Positions 36,818-45,724 of a DNA stretch of 64,000 bases are shown here, piece after piece. The translations under genes were made by a program, and so were the position numbers. Origin of the DNA: Halobacillus alkaliphilus (GTDB lineage: Bacteria > Bacillota > Bacilli > Bacillales > Halobacillaceae); assembly GCF_900113125.1 (NCBI RefSeq), contig NZ_FOOG01000009.1, positions 1 through 64,000 of the forward strand, read 5' to 3'. The notes below the pieces were generated by a model. That model saw only the letters and a list, made by a program, of their open reading frames with translations. It was not told the origin of the DNA and searched no databases. Position 1 is the stretch's first letter. Each line of letters opens with the position of its first letter.

Positions 36818-37588
36818 TTAGTCCTTAGGACCGCCGGCAACATAAATGACCTGGCCGTTTACAAACGATGAGCGCTCATCCGCATAAAAAGCAACAGCGT
36901 TCGCAATATCCTCTGGTTTCCCGCTCCGTCCTGCCGGAATTTTCTCCACGCTTGCCTGTACCAGGTCCTCGAACGAAATACCGATCCGGGCAGCTGTTTC
37001 CTTTGTCATTTCGGTTTCAATAAACCCTGGTGCTACAGCGTTTGCTGTAATCCCGAACTTACCCAACTCAATCGCAAGGGTTTTGGTGAAGCCCTGCAGA
37101 CCGGCTTTTGCTGTTGCATAGTTTGCCTGCCCGCGATTTCCGAGTGCCGATGTTGAAGAAATATTAATAATCCGGCCATACTTATTTTCAACCATATATT
37201 TTTGAACGGCCCGTGCCGCGTTAAACGACCCCTTCAAGTGGACATCCATCACCGTATCCCAATCGGAATCCGTCATTTTAAAAAGCATATTGTCACGAAT
37301 TACCCCGGCATTATTAACCAAAATATCTACCGATCCGAATTTCTCATGTACCTCCTGGACCGCCGCTTCCACTTGACTGAAGTCTACGACATTGGCTGTC
37401 TTGCAATAAATATCAAAACCAGCTTCCTTAAATTCACTCTCTACTTCCTGCAAAGCCTCTTCATTTACATCAATAACTGCTATATTAGCTCCTTCTTCCG
37501 CGAAACGGCGGGCAATTCCTTTCCCGATCCCACGGCTTCCTCCGGTTACAAATGCGGTTCTACCTTCAAACTGAGTTCCCATGTCCAT
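36818..37588 (-). CDS. SDR-family dehydrogenase, FabG-like
   Basis: 256 aa: TGGSRGIGKGIA, NNAGVIRDNML, ISSTSALGNRGQANYATAKAG (Tyr/Lys) and GFIETEMT, all FabG-like. In a catabolic cluster beside MaoC hydratases it likely oxidises (R)-3-hydroxyacyl-CoA. Start ATG 37588 after GGGAGG, 16 nt after the dehydrogenase stop. Confidence 0.9.
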   Translation of the reverse strand: MDMGTQFEGRTAFVTGGSRGIGKGIARRFAEEGANIAVIDVNEEALQEVESEFKEAGFDIYCKTANVVDFSQVEAAVQEVHEKFGSVDILVNNAGVIRDNMLFKMTDSDWDTVMDVHLKGSFNAARAVQKYMVENKYGRIINISSTSALGNRGQANYATAKAGLQGFTKTLAIELGKFGITANAVAPGFIETEMTKETAARIGISFEDLVQASVEKIPAGRSGKPEDIANAVAFYADERSSFVNGQVIYVAGGPKD

Positions 37589-37604
37589 TTTCCTCCCTTA
37601 GTAT

Positions 37605-38774
37605 CTAGCCGATTTTCACATGTCCTTTTAATAGATTCCTGGAAATGATTAATCGCTGAATTTCGTCTGTACCGTCATAGATTCTCCATAGTCTTGCCTC
37701 GCGGTACCAGCGTTCGATCGGAAGCTCTCTTGTGTACCCCATACCTCCGTGAATTTGAAGCACGCGGTCTACCACGTTGTTCCCCATGGTTGCTCCGTAA
37801 AGTTTTGCCATTGAAGCATAGTGTCGGTTATCCTCTCCGTTGTCGAGCGTAAATGCTGCATTCAGGACGAGCCATTTGGCTGCTTCGATCTCTACCGCTG
37901 AGTCGGCAATCTGCCACTGTATAGCCTGTCTGGTTCCAATCGGCTTTCCGAACGTCTCACGCTCGTTGGCATAATCGATCGCCATATTTAGCAATCGTTC
38001 TGCTGCTCCCACAGCCCTTGCCCCGACAACCCACCGGGCAAAGCCAATCCATTCAAGTCCGAGTTCGTATCCTCGATCAATCTCCCCTAAAATATTTTCT
38101 TCAGGAACCCTTACATTATCGAAAACAAGCGCTGCCGGGCCCCACTCGCCCATGGTGTGGATATATTCTGACTTCCATCCCATCGAACGGTCAGCAATAA
38201 AGCAGGTAACTCCTTCTCTCCCACCTGAGGATTGATGAAGTTCTTTGTTGGTAACTGCAATGACCATTACAAAGTCCGCTTCGTTTCCACCGGTGATGAA
38301 TGTTTTTTCACCGTTTAAAATCCATTCATTTCCGTCTTTAACCGCAGTCATCCGGATATTACGTGTATCAGAACCTGCGCCTGGCTCTGTCATCGCAAAG
38401 CAGGATTTTAACTCGCCGTTGATCGTAGGGATCAGGTATTTCTGTTTCTGCTCCTCATTTCCGTAATATAGAATGTTGTCAGCTGAACCACCGAACTGGA
38501 AGGGGACGAAAGTTCGTGAAACTTCCATTAATACAATCGCCATCATCATCTGGCCAAGATCTGCCCCTCCGTATTCTTCCGGAGTATTAATCCCCCAGAA
38601 GCCGGCTTCCTTCGCCTTCATCTGGAGCTCCTTCATCTTGCCTTCAGGCAGGCTTGGCTTTCCTTCCCGCTCGTTGCGAAGCACTTCATTTTCTAAAGGA
38701 ATTAATTCCTTTTCTACAAATTTACGAATGGTCTTTTTAACCATTTCCTGTTCTTCTGTTAATCGTAAATGCAT
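37605..38774 (-). CDS. Acyl-CoA dehydrogenase
   Basis: 389 aa from ATG 38774; upstream in-frame codons to 38822 overlap the operator and lack a ribosome site. AMTEPGAGSDTRNIRMTA and the catalytic region RIYDGTDEIQRL are present. It begins the operon 38774-33928 and so is directly controlled by the operator at 38818-38841. Confidence 0.92.
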   Translation of the reverse strand: MHLRLTEEQEMVKKTIRKFVEKELIPLENEVLRNEREGKPSLPEGKMKELQMKAKEAGFWGINTPEEYGGADLGQMMMAIVLMEVSRTFVPFQFGGSADNILYYGNEEQKQKYLIPTINGELKSCFAMTEPGAGSDTRNIRMTAVKDGNEWILNGEKTFITGGNEADFVMVIAVTNKELHQSSGGREGVTCFIADRSMGWKSEYIHTMGEWGPAALVFDNVRVPEENILGEIDRGYELGLEWIGFARWVVGARAVGAAERLLNMAIDYANERETFGKPIGTRQAIQWQIADSAVEIEAAKWLVLNAAFTLDNGEDNRHYASMAKLYGATMGNNVVDRVLQIHGGMGYTRELPIERWYREARLWRIYDGTDEIQRLIISRNLLKGHVKIG

Positions 38775-38817
38775 ATCCCTATCCCCAATCTTTGTTATTT
38801 TAAAAAGATGGATAATC

Positions 38818-38841
38818 AACATACCTACTGGTTAGTATGTT
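38818..38841. promoter_or_regulatory. Palindromic operator upstream of the 38.8-kb dehydrogenase operon
   Basis: An imperfect 24-bp palindrome (9 of 12 pairs) with outer arms AACATAC and GTATGTT and core TGGTTAG. It matches the sites at 31723 and 59330. It lies 44 bp upstream of ATG 38774, in promoter position. Confidence 0.7.
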
Positions 38842-39050
38842 TAGTTTTATATTATTTTAAATTTTCGGAAAATACAACACCTATAGCATAAATTCTGGAT
38901 ATGTTTTCCGAAAGGATTGCGAGCGTTGTGCTATTTCGAAGTTTTTTATTCAAATTCGTCATTTTTCGCCTCATGGTTTTATGGATCACCCAAAATATGA
39001 TTAATAGTTTCTGATACGTGGTACAGATAAATATGTACTTTACAACCCAA

Positions 39051-39160
39051 TTCCTTATAACGAGCCGGGGGAGGAAACTGGTCTTTAGATCCCGCAGCAA
39101 CCTCTATCAAGTCATAGAAGGTGCTCATTCCAGCAGACAATGCTCTGAAAGATAAGGAGA
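39051..39160 (+). ncRNA. SAM-I (S-box) riboswitch aptamer
   Basis: The conserved S-box core is clear: GCAGCAACCTC (39095-39105 region), AAGGTGCTCATTCCAGCAGA, then CTGAAAGATAAGGAG. P1 is formed by TCCTTAT (39052-39058) and ATAAGGA (39152-39158). P2, P3 and P4 are all recognisable, with GAG and GGAGGAAACTGG on the 5' side slightly off consensus. SAM binding should stabilise P1 and permit the downstream terminator. It controls the 57-codon gene at 39279, not a usual methionine gene. Confidence 0.92.
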
Positions 39161-39175
39161 GGACGACGAACGCCC

Positions 39176-39207
39176 AACCTCTTCTGACCTGAAGAGGTTT
39201 TATTTTG
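39176..39207 (+). terminator. Riboswitch-controlled terminator (expression platform)
   Basis: AACCTCTTC (39176-39184) pairs with GAAGAGGTT (39191-39199), followed by TTTTATTTT. The competing antiterminator pairs GGAGAGG (39156-39162, 3' strand of P1) with CCTCTTC (39178-39184). Confidence 0.92.
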
Positions 39208-39278
39208 TTGATATATTTTAATCGTTTATAGATCCAGGTAATTTTAAATTTAATTTATGTTAAAAGGAGGATTCGCCT

Positions 39279-39452
39279 GTGTCCAGACTTCGAGATGCCG
39301 TGATTCAGCGCAGGAACTATCTAATCTGCCAATTAAGTCAAACTCGTAATTACAAATATAAGCGAGACAATCTATTAAATATGCCTTTGCAAAACTTGGA
39401 AAATGAATACGATCTGCTTAAGGATAAAATTGGTTCACCCGTTTGTTCTTAA
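39279..39452 (+). CDS. 57-aa basic protein resembling Fur-regulated basic protein FbpA, under SAM-riboswitch control
   Basis: GTG 39279 follows AAAGGAGG by eight bases; the frame ends at TAA 39450-39452. The peptide opens MSRLRDAVIQRRNYLI and continues YKYKRDNLLNMPLQNLENEY. The layout (basic N-terminus, LI, tyrosine/lysine turn, then an LxxxxLxxLExEY helix) resembles the small FbpA-type family, whose known members are linked to iron-sparing control of mRNA. That resemblance is by eye and moderate. It is monocistronic: riboswitch and terminator upstream, bidirectional terminator downstream. No Fur box is obvious. SAM control suggests a link to methionine, cysteine or sulfur status. Confidence 0.75.
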   Translation: MSRLRDAVIQRRNYLICQLSQTRNYKYKRDNLLNMPLQNLENEYDLLKDKIGSPVCS

Positions 39453-39484
39453 TGAAAAAAGTATAGACCTAAAATCATATAAAA

Positions 39485-39524
39485 GAGCGCTTGAAAGTGA
39501 AATTACTTCCAAGCGCTCTTTTTT
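39485..39524. terminator. Bidirectional terminator between the small gene and ectC
   Basis: GAGCGCTTG (39485-39493) pairs with CAAGCGCTC (39510-39518), with an imperfect inner stem. Eight T residues follow on the plus strand and TTTTATA on the minus strand. Confidence 0.92.
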
Positions 39525-39920
39525 TTATGATTTACTTTCATCCGGCAGACGATAGACGCCTTCTTCATCATGTACTTCATTTCCTACAAGCGCGGGATTG
39601 AATACACAAACAACACGGAAATCCGTTTTCGCACGTAAATAATGCTTTTCATGTCCATCGAGGCAATACATCGTACCTGGTTTGATCTGATATTTCTTCC
39701 CGTCTTTCAACGTTTCAATCTCGGCTTCCCCTTCAATGCAGTACACCGCTTCAATGTGATTCTTATACCAAATATACGTTTCTGTACCCGCATAAAGCAC
39801 CGTATCATGAAGGCTGAAACCCACATTATCATCCTTTAGAAGGAATCTTCTGCTTTTCCAATTGTCGTCTTTTACTTCGCGTTCTGTTCCAATTAAATCT
39901 TCGAGTTTTACTACGTTCAT
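39525..39920 (-). CDS. ectC: L-ectoine synthase
   Basis: 131-aa cupin enzyme that cyclises N-gamma-acetyl-diaminobutyrate to ectoine, the last step of synthesis of this compatible solute. It opens [23 protein letters not shown]-like and carries the EctC signatures [21 protein letters not shown]. It overlaps ectB by 4 nt. Length and sequence agree with the family. Confidence 0.97.
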   Translation of the reverse strand: MNVVKLEDLIGTEREVKDDNWKSRRFLLKDDNVGFSLHDTVLYAGTETYIWYKNHIEAVYCIEGEAEIETLKDGKKYQIKPGTMYCLDGHEKHYLRAKTDFRVVCVFNPALVGNEVHDEEGVYRLPDESKS

Positions 39921-41206
39921 ACTTTTGCTTCCTCCTTGCTGAGCACGGCTTTAATGCTCTCTTCAATCATATCTAAACCTTTAGAGATACCTTCTTCGTT
40001 AATTATTAACGGAGGCAGCATCTTAAGGACTTCATCGTCTGGTCCGGATGTTTCAATAATCAGACCCTTCTTGAAGGCTTCAGCGGCAATTTGCCCTGCC
40101 AGTCCTTCTTTCTTACTGGCGATCCCGAGCATCAACCCACGCCCGCGAACCTCACCTTCCAGTTCCGGATAATCTTTTACAAACTGGTATAGGCGTTTTA
40201 GGAAAAGTTCACTCTTCTCTTCGATTGATTCGCTGAATTCATTCGTTTTCCAATAATTTAATGCCTCTGCTGCTGTAACGAAGGCCAGGTTGTTCCCACG
40301 GAATGTACCATTGTGTTCACCTGGGCCCCACTGGTCATACTCCGGCTTGATCAAGGTAATGGCCATGGGTAGTCCGCTTCCGCTGATTGACTTGGACAGG
40401 CAGACCACATCAGGGGAAATTCCTGCTTTTTCAAAACTGAAGAATGTCCCTGTACGCCCGCATCCTGCCTGCACATCATCTACAATCAGCATGATATCCA
40501 GACGACGGCATAAATCTTCCACTTTTTTCAGCCATTCGAAGCTTGCTGCATTAATTCCGCCTTCTCCCTGAACGGTTTCCAGAATAATCGCTGCTGGAAG
40601 ATCAATACCACTTCCGCCGTCCTGAATCATTCTTTCAAGGTAATCCAAGGAATCATAGCCATCCATGTAATCGTCGTATGGCATCGCCATGCTGTAGGTT
40701 AACGGAATTCCAGCTCCGTGACGTTTAAAGGAGTTACCTGTAACGGAAAGCGCACCGATTGTCATGCCGTGGAAGGCATTCGTAAAGGTAACCACCTTTT
40801 CACGTCCAGTTATTTTTCTGGCAATTTTAAGCGCACTCTCGACGGTATTGGTTCCTGTAGGACCAGGAAACATAATTTTATAGCTCATATTTCTAGGCTC
40901 AAGAATGACCTCATTAAACTTTTTCAAAAATTCAGCCCGGGCATTTGTTGCCATATCCAGACTGTGAAGCAATCCATCACTTTGTATATAGTCAATCAGC
41001 TTTTGCTGCATTGCATCGTCGTTATGTCCATAGTTCAGAGCTCCTGCGCCCGCAAAAAAGTCAATGTAGGATTTTCCATTCCCGTCCCACATTTGATAGC
41101 CTTTGGCCTTTTCAAACGTAGTCGGAAAACTGCGGCTGTAACTTCGAACTTCTGATTCAAGATTTTCAAAAACACTCATGTCCGTATTTTGGTTAGAATT
41201 AGTCAT
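39917..41206 (-). CDS. ectB: Diaminobutyrate-2-oxoglutarate aminotransferase
   Basis: 429-aa class-III PLP aminotransferase converting aspartate semialdehyde and glutamate to 2,4-diaminobutyrate. Marks: [31 protein letters not shown], and the PLP lysine in [13 protein letters not shown] second ATG at codon 10 is in frame; the first, 11 nt after AGGAGG, is used here. 15 nt after ectA. Confidence 0.97.
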   Translation of the reverse strand: MTNSNQNTDMSVFENLESEVRSYSRSFPTTFEKAKGYQMWDGNGKSYIDFFAGAGALNYGHNDDAMQQKLIDYIQSDGLLHSLDMATNARAEFLKKFNEVILEPRNMSYKIMFPGPTGTNTVESALKIARKITGREKVVTFTNAFHGMTIGALSVTGNSFKRHGAGIPLTYSMAMPYDDYMDGYDSLDYLERMIQDGGSGIDLPAAIILETVQGEGGINAASFEWLKKVEDLCRRLDIMLIVDDVQAGCGRTGTFFSFEKAGISPDVVCLSKSISGSGLPMAITLIKPEYDQWGPGEHNGTFRGNNLAFVTAAEALNYWKTNEFSESIEEKSELFLKRLYQFVKDYPELEGEVRGRGLMLGIASKKEGLAGQIAAEAFKKGLIIETSGPDDEVLKMLPPLIINEEGISKGLDMIEESIKAVLSKEEAKV

Positions 41207-41221
41207 TAAAAGTAGGTCCTC

Positions 41222-41734
41222 CTAGTTTTTTAGTGGTCCGATTTTGAACGTATTCTCTTGCTCGTGGTCCTCCCCAGGGAAATCGTCTTCCTCAAAACAC
41301 ACACTGATATCACAAGGCACTTCTTTTTTCTTGGCAAAACCCTTGAATAATTGTTGAGAAGGTTTGTTTGAAGGGGATACTGTCGCTTCTATATAGTCCA
41401 CACCTTCATGACGCTCCACAACATGATCAATCATCCTTGTGGCAAGCCCTTGGCCTCGCTCCGTTTCAGCTACCGCCACCTGCCAGATGAATAAGGTATC
41501 TGGTGAAGACGGATGAATAAATCCTGAAATAAACCCAACCGTGTTCCCCTCATCCTTTACGACTACCGAGGTATCGCTGAAAAATTCACACCACAGCAGG
41601 TAGCTGTAAGAGGAATTCAAGTCAAGAATGGGGATATTTTCAATCATTTCATACACTTCTGCTCCATCTGATTTCTCTGGTTCACAAAATTGATATTTTT
41701 TTACTTCCTTTGTAGTTGTTGGAATTGAAATCAC
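41222..41734 (-). CDS. ectA: Diaminobutyrate acetyltransferase
   Basis: About 170 aa, GNAT fold, acetyl-CoA site VAETERGQGLATRMI. It acetylates 2,4-diaminobutyrate in ectoine synthesis. The start is unusual: GTG 41734 lies inside its own ribosome site (GAGGTGA), while an ATT codon at 41725 is six bases after it. No ATG occurs near the N-terminus. First gene of ectABC. Confidence 0.95.
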   Translation of the reverse strand: MISIPTTTKEVKKYQFCEPEKSDGAEVYEMIENIPILDLNSSYSYLLWCEFFSDTSVVVKDEGNTVGFISGFIHPSSPDTLFIWQVAVAETERGQGLATRMIDHVVERHEGVDYIEATVSPSNKPSQQLFKGFAKKKEVPCDISVCFEEDDFPGEDHEQENTFKIGPLKN

Positions 41735-41780
41735 CTCAAAAACTTATTTTTTCTGAAAGTTCTGGCAACTGCACAATTAG

Positions 41781-41809
41781 ACACTAATAAAGGAGCACAA
41801 ATAAGTCAA
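41781..41809 (-). promoter_or_regulatory. Putative promoter of ectABC
   Basis: On the minus strand TTGACT (41804-41809) and TAGTGT (41781-41786) are spaced by 17 nt, about 45 bp upstream of the start. A good -35 with a weak -10 is consistent with osmotic control. Confidence 0.5.
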
Positions 41810-42106
41810 AGCCGCTCAATAGCGTTTTGTTGGACAATGAGGCGATGACACGTACTTAATGGTAATTTTTAGTGTTATTGCTTTAGCAAAGCGCCTCATA
41901 AGTCCTTATCCTCTGTTTTTTAAAAAAACACTTCGGAAAACCCTTGGCACGCATGGTCTCTAGGTCATTTGAACTATTTTAGGTAAATTTGATAAAAAGG
42001 CCTTAAACAGGTGCGGGGACGTTTTTTACCGTGTTCCTATATGAAATGTGAACATGTGGGATAGGATTTTCTAAAGCTTTACGATTGTAAGTCTTTGTGC
42101 TCTCAC
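41810..42106. other. Intergenic region upstream of ectA, no gene seen
   Basis: AT-rich stretch with no ORF with a ribosome site. It holds the upstream region of the ect promoter and a fragment near 42010 (GGTGCGGGGACG) reminiscent of sequences beside REP-associated transposases in Bacillaceae. Confidence 0.4.
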
Positions 42107-42145
42107 AAAAAAGAGACTTCCTGTTTTATTAAGGAAGTCTCTTTT
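42107..42145 (-). terminator. Terminator downstream of the lipoprotein gene
   Basis: AGAGACTTCCT and AGGAAGTCTCT form the stem; on the minus strand TTTTTT follows. It lies 118 nt past the lipoprotein stop. Confidence 0.85.
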
Positions 42146-42262
42146 CGATACCATTAGATTTTCTATTTACTTCACTGAGCGTAGACAACGTTGAATACCA
42201 CACCGTAAAATCCTATAGAAGCATGCTTTATTATAGATGGGCTCTACCTTTAACCTTTATCG

Positions 42263-43090
42263 TTACCTTCGAAGTTCTAAATCTGAAATCTGAAAGCTGG
42301 CATCTCCCTCTTCCTGTTGTACCTTCCAGCTGGTCATAACTTGATAGTCTCCTAAATCCCCGACTTCCCAGGTTGATTTTTCTCCTTCACTTGTCACTTC
42401 ATATGTGTAAGTATCCATTTTCACGTCTCCAATTGTCTTCTGATCCTTACTGAGTTTTGATACCTTCACACCCGGATATTCGGTCTGGTTTTTAAGAATA
42501 TTCGTCACTTCCGTGCGATCTGTCATGTTAAAAGGCATTAAGAGCATCATCACATATGACTGTCCTGCCATTTGCAGCATTTCGCCTTCCATTCGCTCTC
42601 CTCCGGCAACCATACGTTTCGTTTCACCTTCACTGGTTACCCATAGCTCTATAGCCTCTCCTGACCCTCCGTCTTCTTCCATATTAACTTTAATATGGTT
42701 GGTTAACTCTCCATTCACTTCTTCTTCGCCCACTCTTTGCATCGTAATCTTTAAACTGCTTCCAGGGGAATTAAAAGAATAGGAGATAAGCGAGAACTTA
42801 TCCATAATATCCGTAAACCCTTTGATTTGCTGGAGTTTACTCACATCCCACTCCGCTTCGGTTTCCTTACTTTCGCTCCCTTCCCCCTCACTGCTGTTTG
42901 CATTAGTATTTGTCACTTCACTTACTTCCTCCGTACTGTTTTCTTCATCCATTTCCTCTCCACTGGCTTCTTCTACGGCTTGATCATTGTTTTCCTTTTC
43001 ATCCGTACTGTCCGATCCACCGCATCCAGAAAGTACCCACATAAACATCATGGTGATTGAGATAAAACGAATGAATATCGACAGCCTCAT
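42263..43090 (-). CDS. Putative lipoprotein of unknown function
   Basis: 275 aa with a lipoprotein signal ending in LSGC (Cys near residue 23), then an acidic Ser/Glu/Asn-rich linker (to about 75) and a soluble domain of beta-strand character, with repeated T-S-E-G-E segments. The acidic linker fits a halophile surface protein. No enzyme motif is seen. GGAGGGC precedes the ATG. It is divergent from the membrane protein at 43294, with two operator-like palindromes between them. Confidence 0.85.
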   Translation of the reverse strand: MRLSIFIRFISITMMFMWVLSGCGGSDSTDEKENNDQAVEEASGEEMDEENSTEEVSEVTNTNANSSEGEGSESKETEAEWDVSKLQQIKGFTDIMDKFSLISYSFNSPGSSLKITMQRVGEEEVNGELTNHIKVNMEEDGGSGEAIELWVTSEGETKRMVAGGERMEGEMLQMAGQSYVMMLLMPFNMTDRTEVTNILKNQTEYPGVKVSKLSKDQKTIGDVKMDTYTYEVTSEGEKSTWEVGDLGDYQVMTSWKVQQEEGDASFQISDLELRR

Positions 43091-43170
43091 TAAGACGCCC
43101 TCCTTTTTAATTGCCTTTACCAGTCCGTCTCTTTCTCATTAAGCTTACCAAGCACATAAGAGAAGAAAAA

Positions 43171-43228
43171 TTATACCCCAGTATAGTTTTTATGGATCCA
43201 CCGAAAAAATTATACCTAGGTATAATTT
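43171..43228. promoter_or_regulatory. Two operator-like palindromes between divergent genes
   Basis: A perfect 22-bp palindrome at 43207-43228 has the core TTATACCTAGGTATAA. A second related site, TTATACCCCAGTATAG (43171-43186), lies upstream with centres 39 bp apart. Paired sites at about four helical turns suggest cooperative binding of an unknown regulator controlling both genes. Confidence 0.6.
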
Positions 43229-43293
43229 CTTTTGGTAAACATCCGTATTACTTTTAAAGTACAGTATTTACATTAAACAGAAAGGCGGGCGAA

Positions 43294-43650
43294 ATGATGG
43301 ATTCACAAAATGTTAAAAATAACAGCGGAGTTGCAAAGGATATTGAAGACAATAAGGTCATTGCCATCTTAGCTTATCTTGTATTTTTTCTCCCTCTCTT
43401 GGCCGCTAAAAACTCAAGATTTGCCATGTATCATGGAAACCAGGGGTTTCTTTTGTTTCTATTGCTTTTAGCGGTTAATACAGTGGGAACCGTGGTCCCA
43501 ATCCTCGGCTGGCTGATCATTCTTCCTATTGGAAACCTTTTAATTTTAGTTCTATTGATCATGGGAATTATCAATGCCTCCAAAGGGGAAGAGAAATCCC
43601 TACCTATCATAGGAAAATATACGATTATTAAGCCTCCGGAATCTCATTAA
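43294..43650 (+). CDS. Small membrane protein, DUF4870/Tic20-like
   Basis: 118 aa with about three to four helices: VIAILAYLVFFLPLLAAK, then YHGNQGFLLFLLLLAV, then ILIILPIG.. and IMGIINASKGEEKSLPIIG. The F(A/R)xYHxxQG and INAxxGxxxxLPxIG pieces are typical of the DUF4870 group of unknown role. AGGCGGG precedes ATG 43294; the next codon is also ATG. Confidence 0.8.
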   Translation: MMDSQNVKNNSGVAKDIEDNKVIAILAYLVFFLPLLAAKNSRFAMYHGNQGFLLFLLLLAVNTVGTVVPILGWLIILPIGNLLILVLLIMGIINASKGEEKSLPIIGKYTIIKPPESH

Positions 43651-43669
43651 TTAAGGTCTTTGAGAATCT

Positions 43670-45724
43670 TTAAAGATAAGGGGACATTTCCATAATTCTT
43701 TTCATAAGCTGGGTTCGGTTTTTGACCTGAAACTTTTTCAGAATGCTGCCCACATGTTTTTTTACGGTAATTTCAGTAATATGCAGTTGCTCAGCTATGG
43801 CTTTATTGGAAAGTTCCCCGTGAATACTCAGCAGGATTTCTTTTTCGCGTTTTGTTAATTGATGACGCTCTGCGACATGAAGCACATGATCTTTCTCAAG
43901 AGAAACAGTCTGTGAAAATTGTTTTAAATACTGAATTAAACGCGGCCCTCTCACATCCAGTAGAAATGTTGGAGAAGGCTGATCTGGGCCAAAATCATAA
44001 TGAGTAGCATTCGGAACCTTTTCGAATCCAAAAGCCTGAGTTAATTGCTGAAAGAAAGGAATGGGGGTAGAAGTAATGATTCTGCCCCCGGACAATAAAA
44101 GTGGAAATAAACTGTACAAGAGAAAAGACCGTGTATGACTATCTTCCGGATTTAAACAATCCAGCATGCGAATAAACCACCCTGAATAAGAATCTTCACC
44201 TACACGGTATTCTTCTTCCTCTTCCCTGGATAACTGCCTGAAGTAAGCCCGGGAAACCGGCTCTTTTTTTAATTGTTCAATGGTTTGCCTATTAATCGGC
44301 ACTATAAGGGAAAGTCCAATCATTTCTCCTTCCTCATCTTTTACAATCCTACCCACGTTGTATCCCATTTTTCTTACATACTCAGCTCCTATAAGGTCAT
44401 TTTCCTTTTGGTTATGTTCTGCGGATACATAATAGCGGTAAGTTGTGTCTGTCTCTCGGTTATAGTAATGAGCTACACTGTCTTGATCATAGCGATTCCT
44501 TTTCTCAAAGTATTCTTCTACTTCTTTGAAGTTATGAGCCCCGACAGGTTCAATATATTTTTTCTGTTGGTCTTTATCCTGAAAAAATGCAGATCGGATC
44601 ACTTCTTCACCAAGGTGGTAAAAATATTCGGCAATCTCCCAGGTAGAACTCTGATTTCGATTAATTTGCTGAAGGTAATAGGAAGCACTCCGCCTCTTTA
44701 AAGACTGATAGTGTTCAGGTGTACGCTCCTGTATATTTAATACAATGGCTGATCTGATAATTTCATGGATGCCCCATCCATGATTGGTGCGGTTCACAAA
44801 GGAAAGAGAGGTGAGTCTAGTAAAAGCGGTGGTGGTCGTTCTTTCATCTAAAATGAAATTAAGGGTAGCTTGGTCAAAGTGACGCAGCACTGCAGCAGCT
44901 TCTAACAGTCGTTGAAGCTCCGGGTCGTTTACTTCACTCAGCCACTTTGAGGTGAGATAGGTGAGAATCTCGTGCTTTTCGTGAGGGTGATGATCTGTAT
45001 TTTCTTTACTGCCGTAAGCCATTGCCGATAGGGACAAGGTAAGTGGATGCCCATTCGTAAAGCGCCAATAGTCCTGGATATCCGAATGTTTCGTTACGCC
45101 TGCCTTACTCAAATACAATCGCGTCTGGTCATAGGTAAAGGCTGTTAATTTCACTTGCGTTACGATGGACCGCCAAGCTGGCGACTCCATCCAGCCAGCT
45201 GTCAGAGGGTGGCGGCCGGCAAGTATGATCGATATCGATTCAGGGAGGGATCTGAGAAAGACTTCACGGAACCATCGGTCCATTGAACCTATCTTTTCAT
45301 AAGTATCTACAGCTATAATAATTCGGTGGTTTTTAGAAGATTCTTTTAACACATCCAGGCACTGATTAAGAGGGGTTTCATGAGATTTGGAGAGTTTCAG
45401 GGACAACTTGGAATCTAATTGAAATAATAACTGCTCGGCAAACATAGAAGGGGACTGTGCAAAATCTTCACTATCCAACCCTAGGAAAACCATTCCATCC
45501 AGACGTTCTACCAGGCGTTGAAACGCATGAATCAAGAAAGTTTTACCAATCCCTCCCATGCCATAAACGTGTAAAATGCGTTTGGTGTCCTTACTACTTT
45601 CAATAAAGTCGCGAAAATACTGCAGTTCTCTACCTCGGCCTACAAACTGGTCATTTTCCAATTCCATAAGAGTGGTATTCCATTCTTCCTCAAGCAATTC
45701 TTTATCCGTATTGGATAACCACAT
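43670..45724 (-). CDS. LuxR-family regulator with STAND-type ATPase domain
   Basis: 684 aa. Residues 26-250 form an NTPase domain: VGRGRE, P-loop GMGGIGKT (55-62) and Walker B-like IIIAVDTYEK. A helical region follows, then a part around 430-500 that looks like a GNAT or PAS-type fold (YVRKMGYNVGRIVKDEEGEMIGLSL), and a LuxR HTH at the C-terminus (LTKREKEILLSIHGELSNKA). Such proteins are signal-activated transcription factors. GGAGGG lies before ATG 45724. The target genes are not evident; the convergent membrane gene and lipoprotein are candidates. Confidence 0.85.
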   Translation of the reverse strand: MWLSNTDKELLEEEWNTTLMELENDQFVGRGRELQYFRDFIESSKDTKRILHVYGMGGIGKTFLIHAFQRLVERLDGMVFLGLDSEDFAQSPSMFAEQLLFQLDSKLSLKLSKSHETPLNQCLDVLKESSKNHRIIIAVDTYEKIGSMDRWFREVFLRSLPESISIILAGRHPLTAGWMESPAWRSIVTQVKLTAFTYDQTRLYLSKAGVTKHSDIQDYWRFTNGHPLTLSLSAMAYGSKENTDHHPHEKHEILTYLTSKWLSEVNDPELQRLLEAAAVLRHFDQATLNFILDERTTTTAFTRLTSLSFVNRTNHGWGIHEIIRSAIVLNIQERTPEHYQSLKRRSASYYLQQINRNQSSTWEIAEYFYHLGEEVIRSAFFQDKDQQKKYIEPVGAHNFKEVEEYFEKRNRYDQDSVAHYYNRETDTTYRYYVSAEHNQKENDLIGAEYVRKMGYNVGRIVKDEEGEMIGLSLIVPINRQTIEQLKKEPVSRAYFRQLSREEEEEYRVGEDSYSGWFIRMLDCLNPEDSHTRSFLLYSLFPLLLSGGRIITSTPIPFFQQLTQAFGFEKVPNATHYDFGPDQPSPTFLLDVRGPRLIQYLKQFSQTVSLEKDHVLHVAERHQLTKREKEILLSIHGELSNKAIAEQLHITEITVKKHVGSILKKFQVKNRTQLMKRIMEMSPYL

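Noticed and set aside
38852-39100. Minus-strand frame of 82 codons
   Set aside because: It runs antisense through the SAM riboswitch, has no ribosome site and shows an odd composition.
42005-42030. GGTGCGGGGACG fragment like sequences near REP-associated transposases
   Set aside because: Too short, no inverted partner and no transposase gene nearby.
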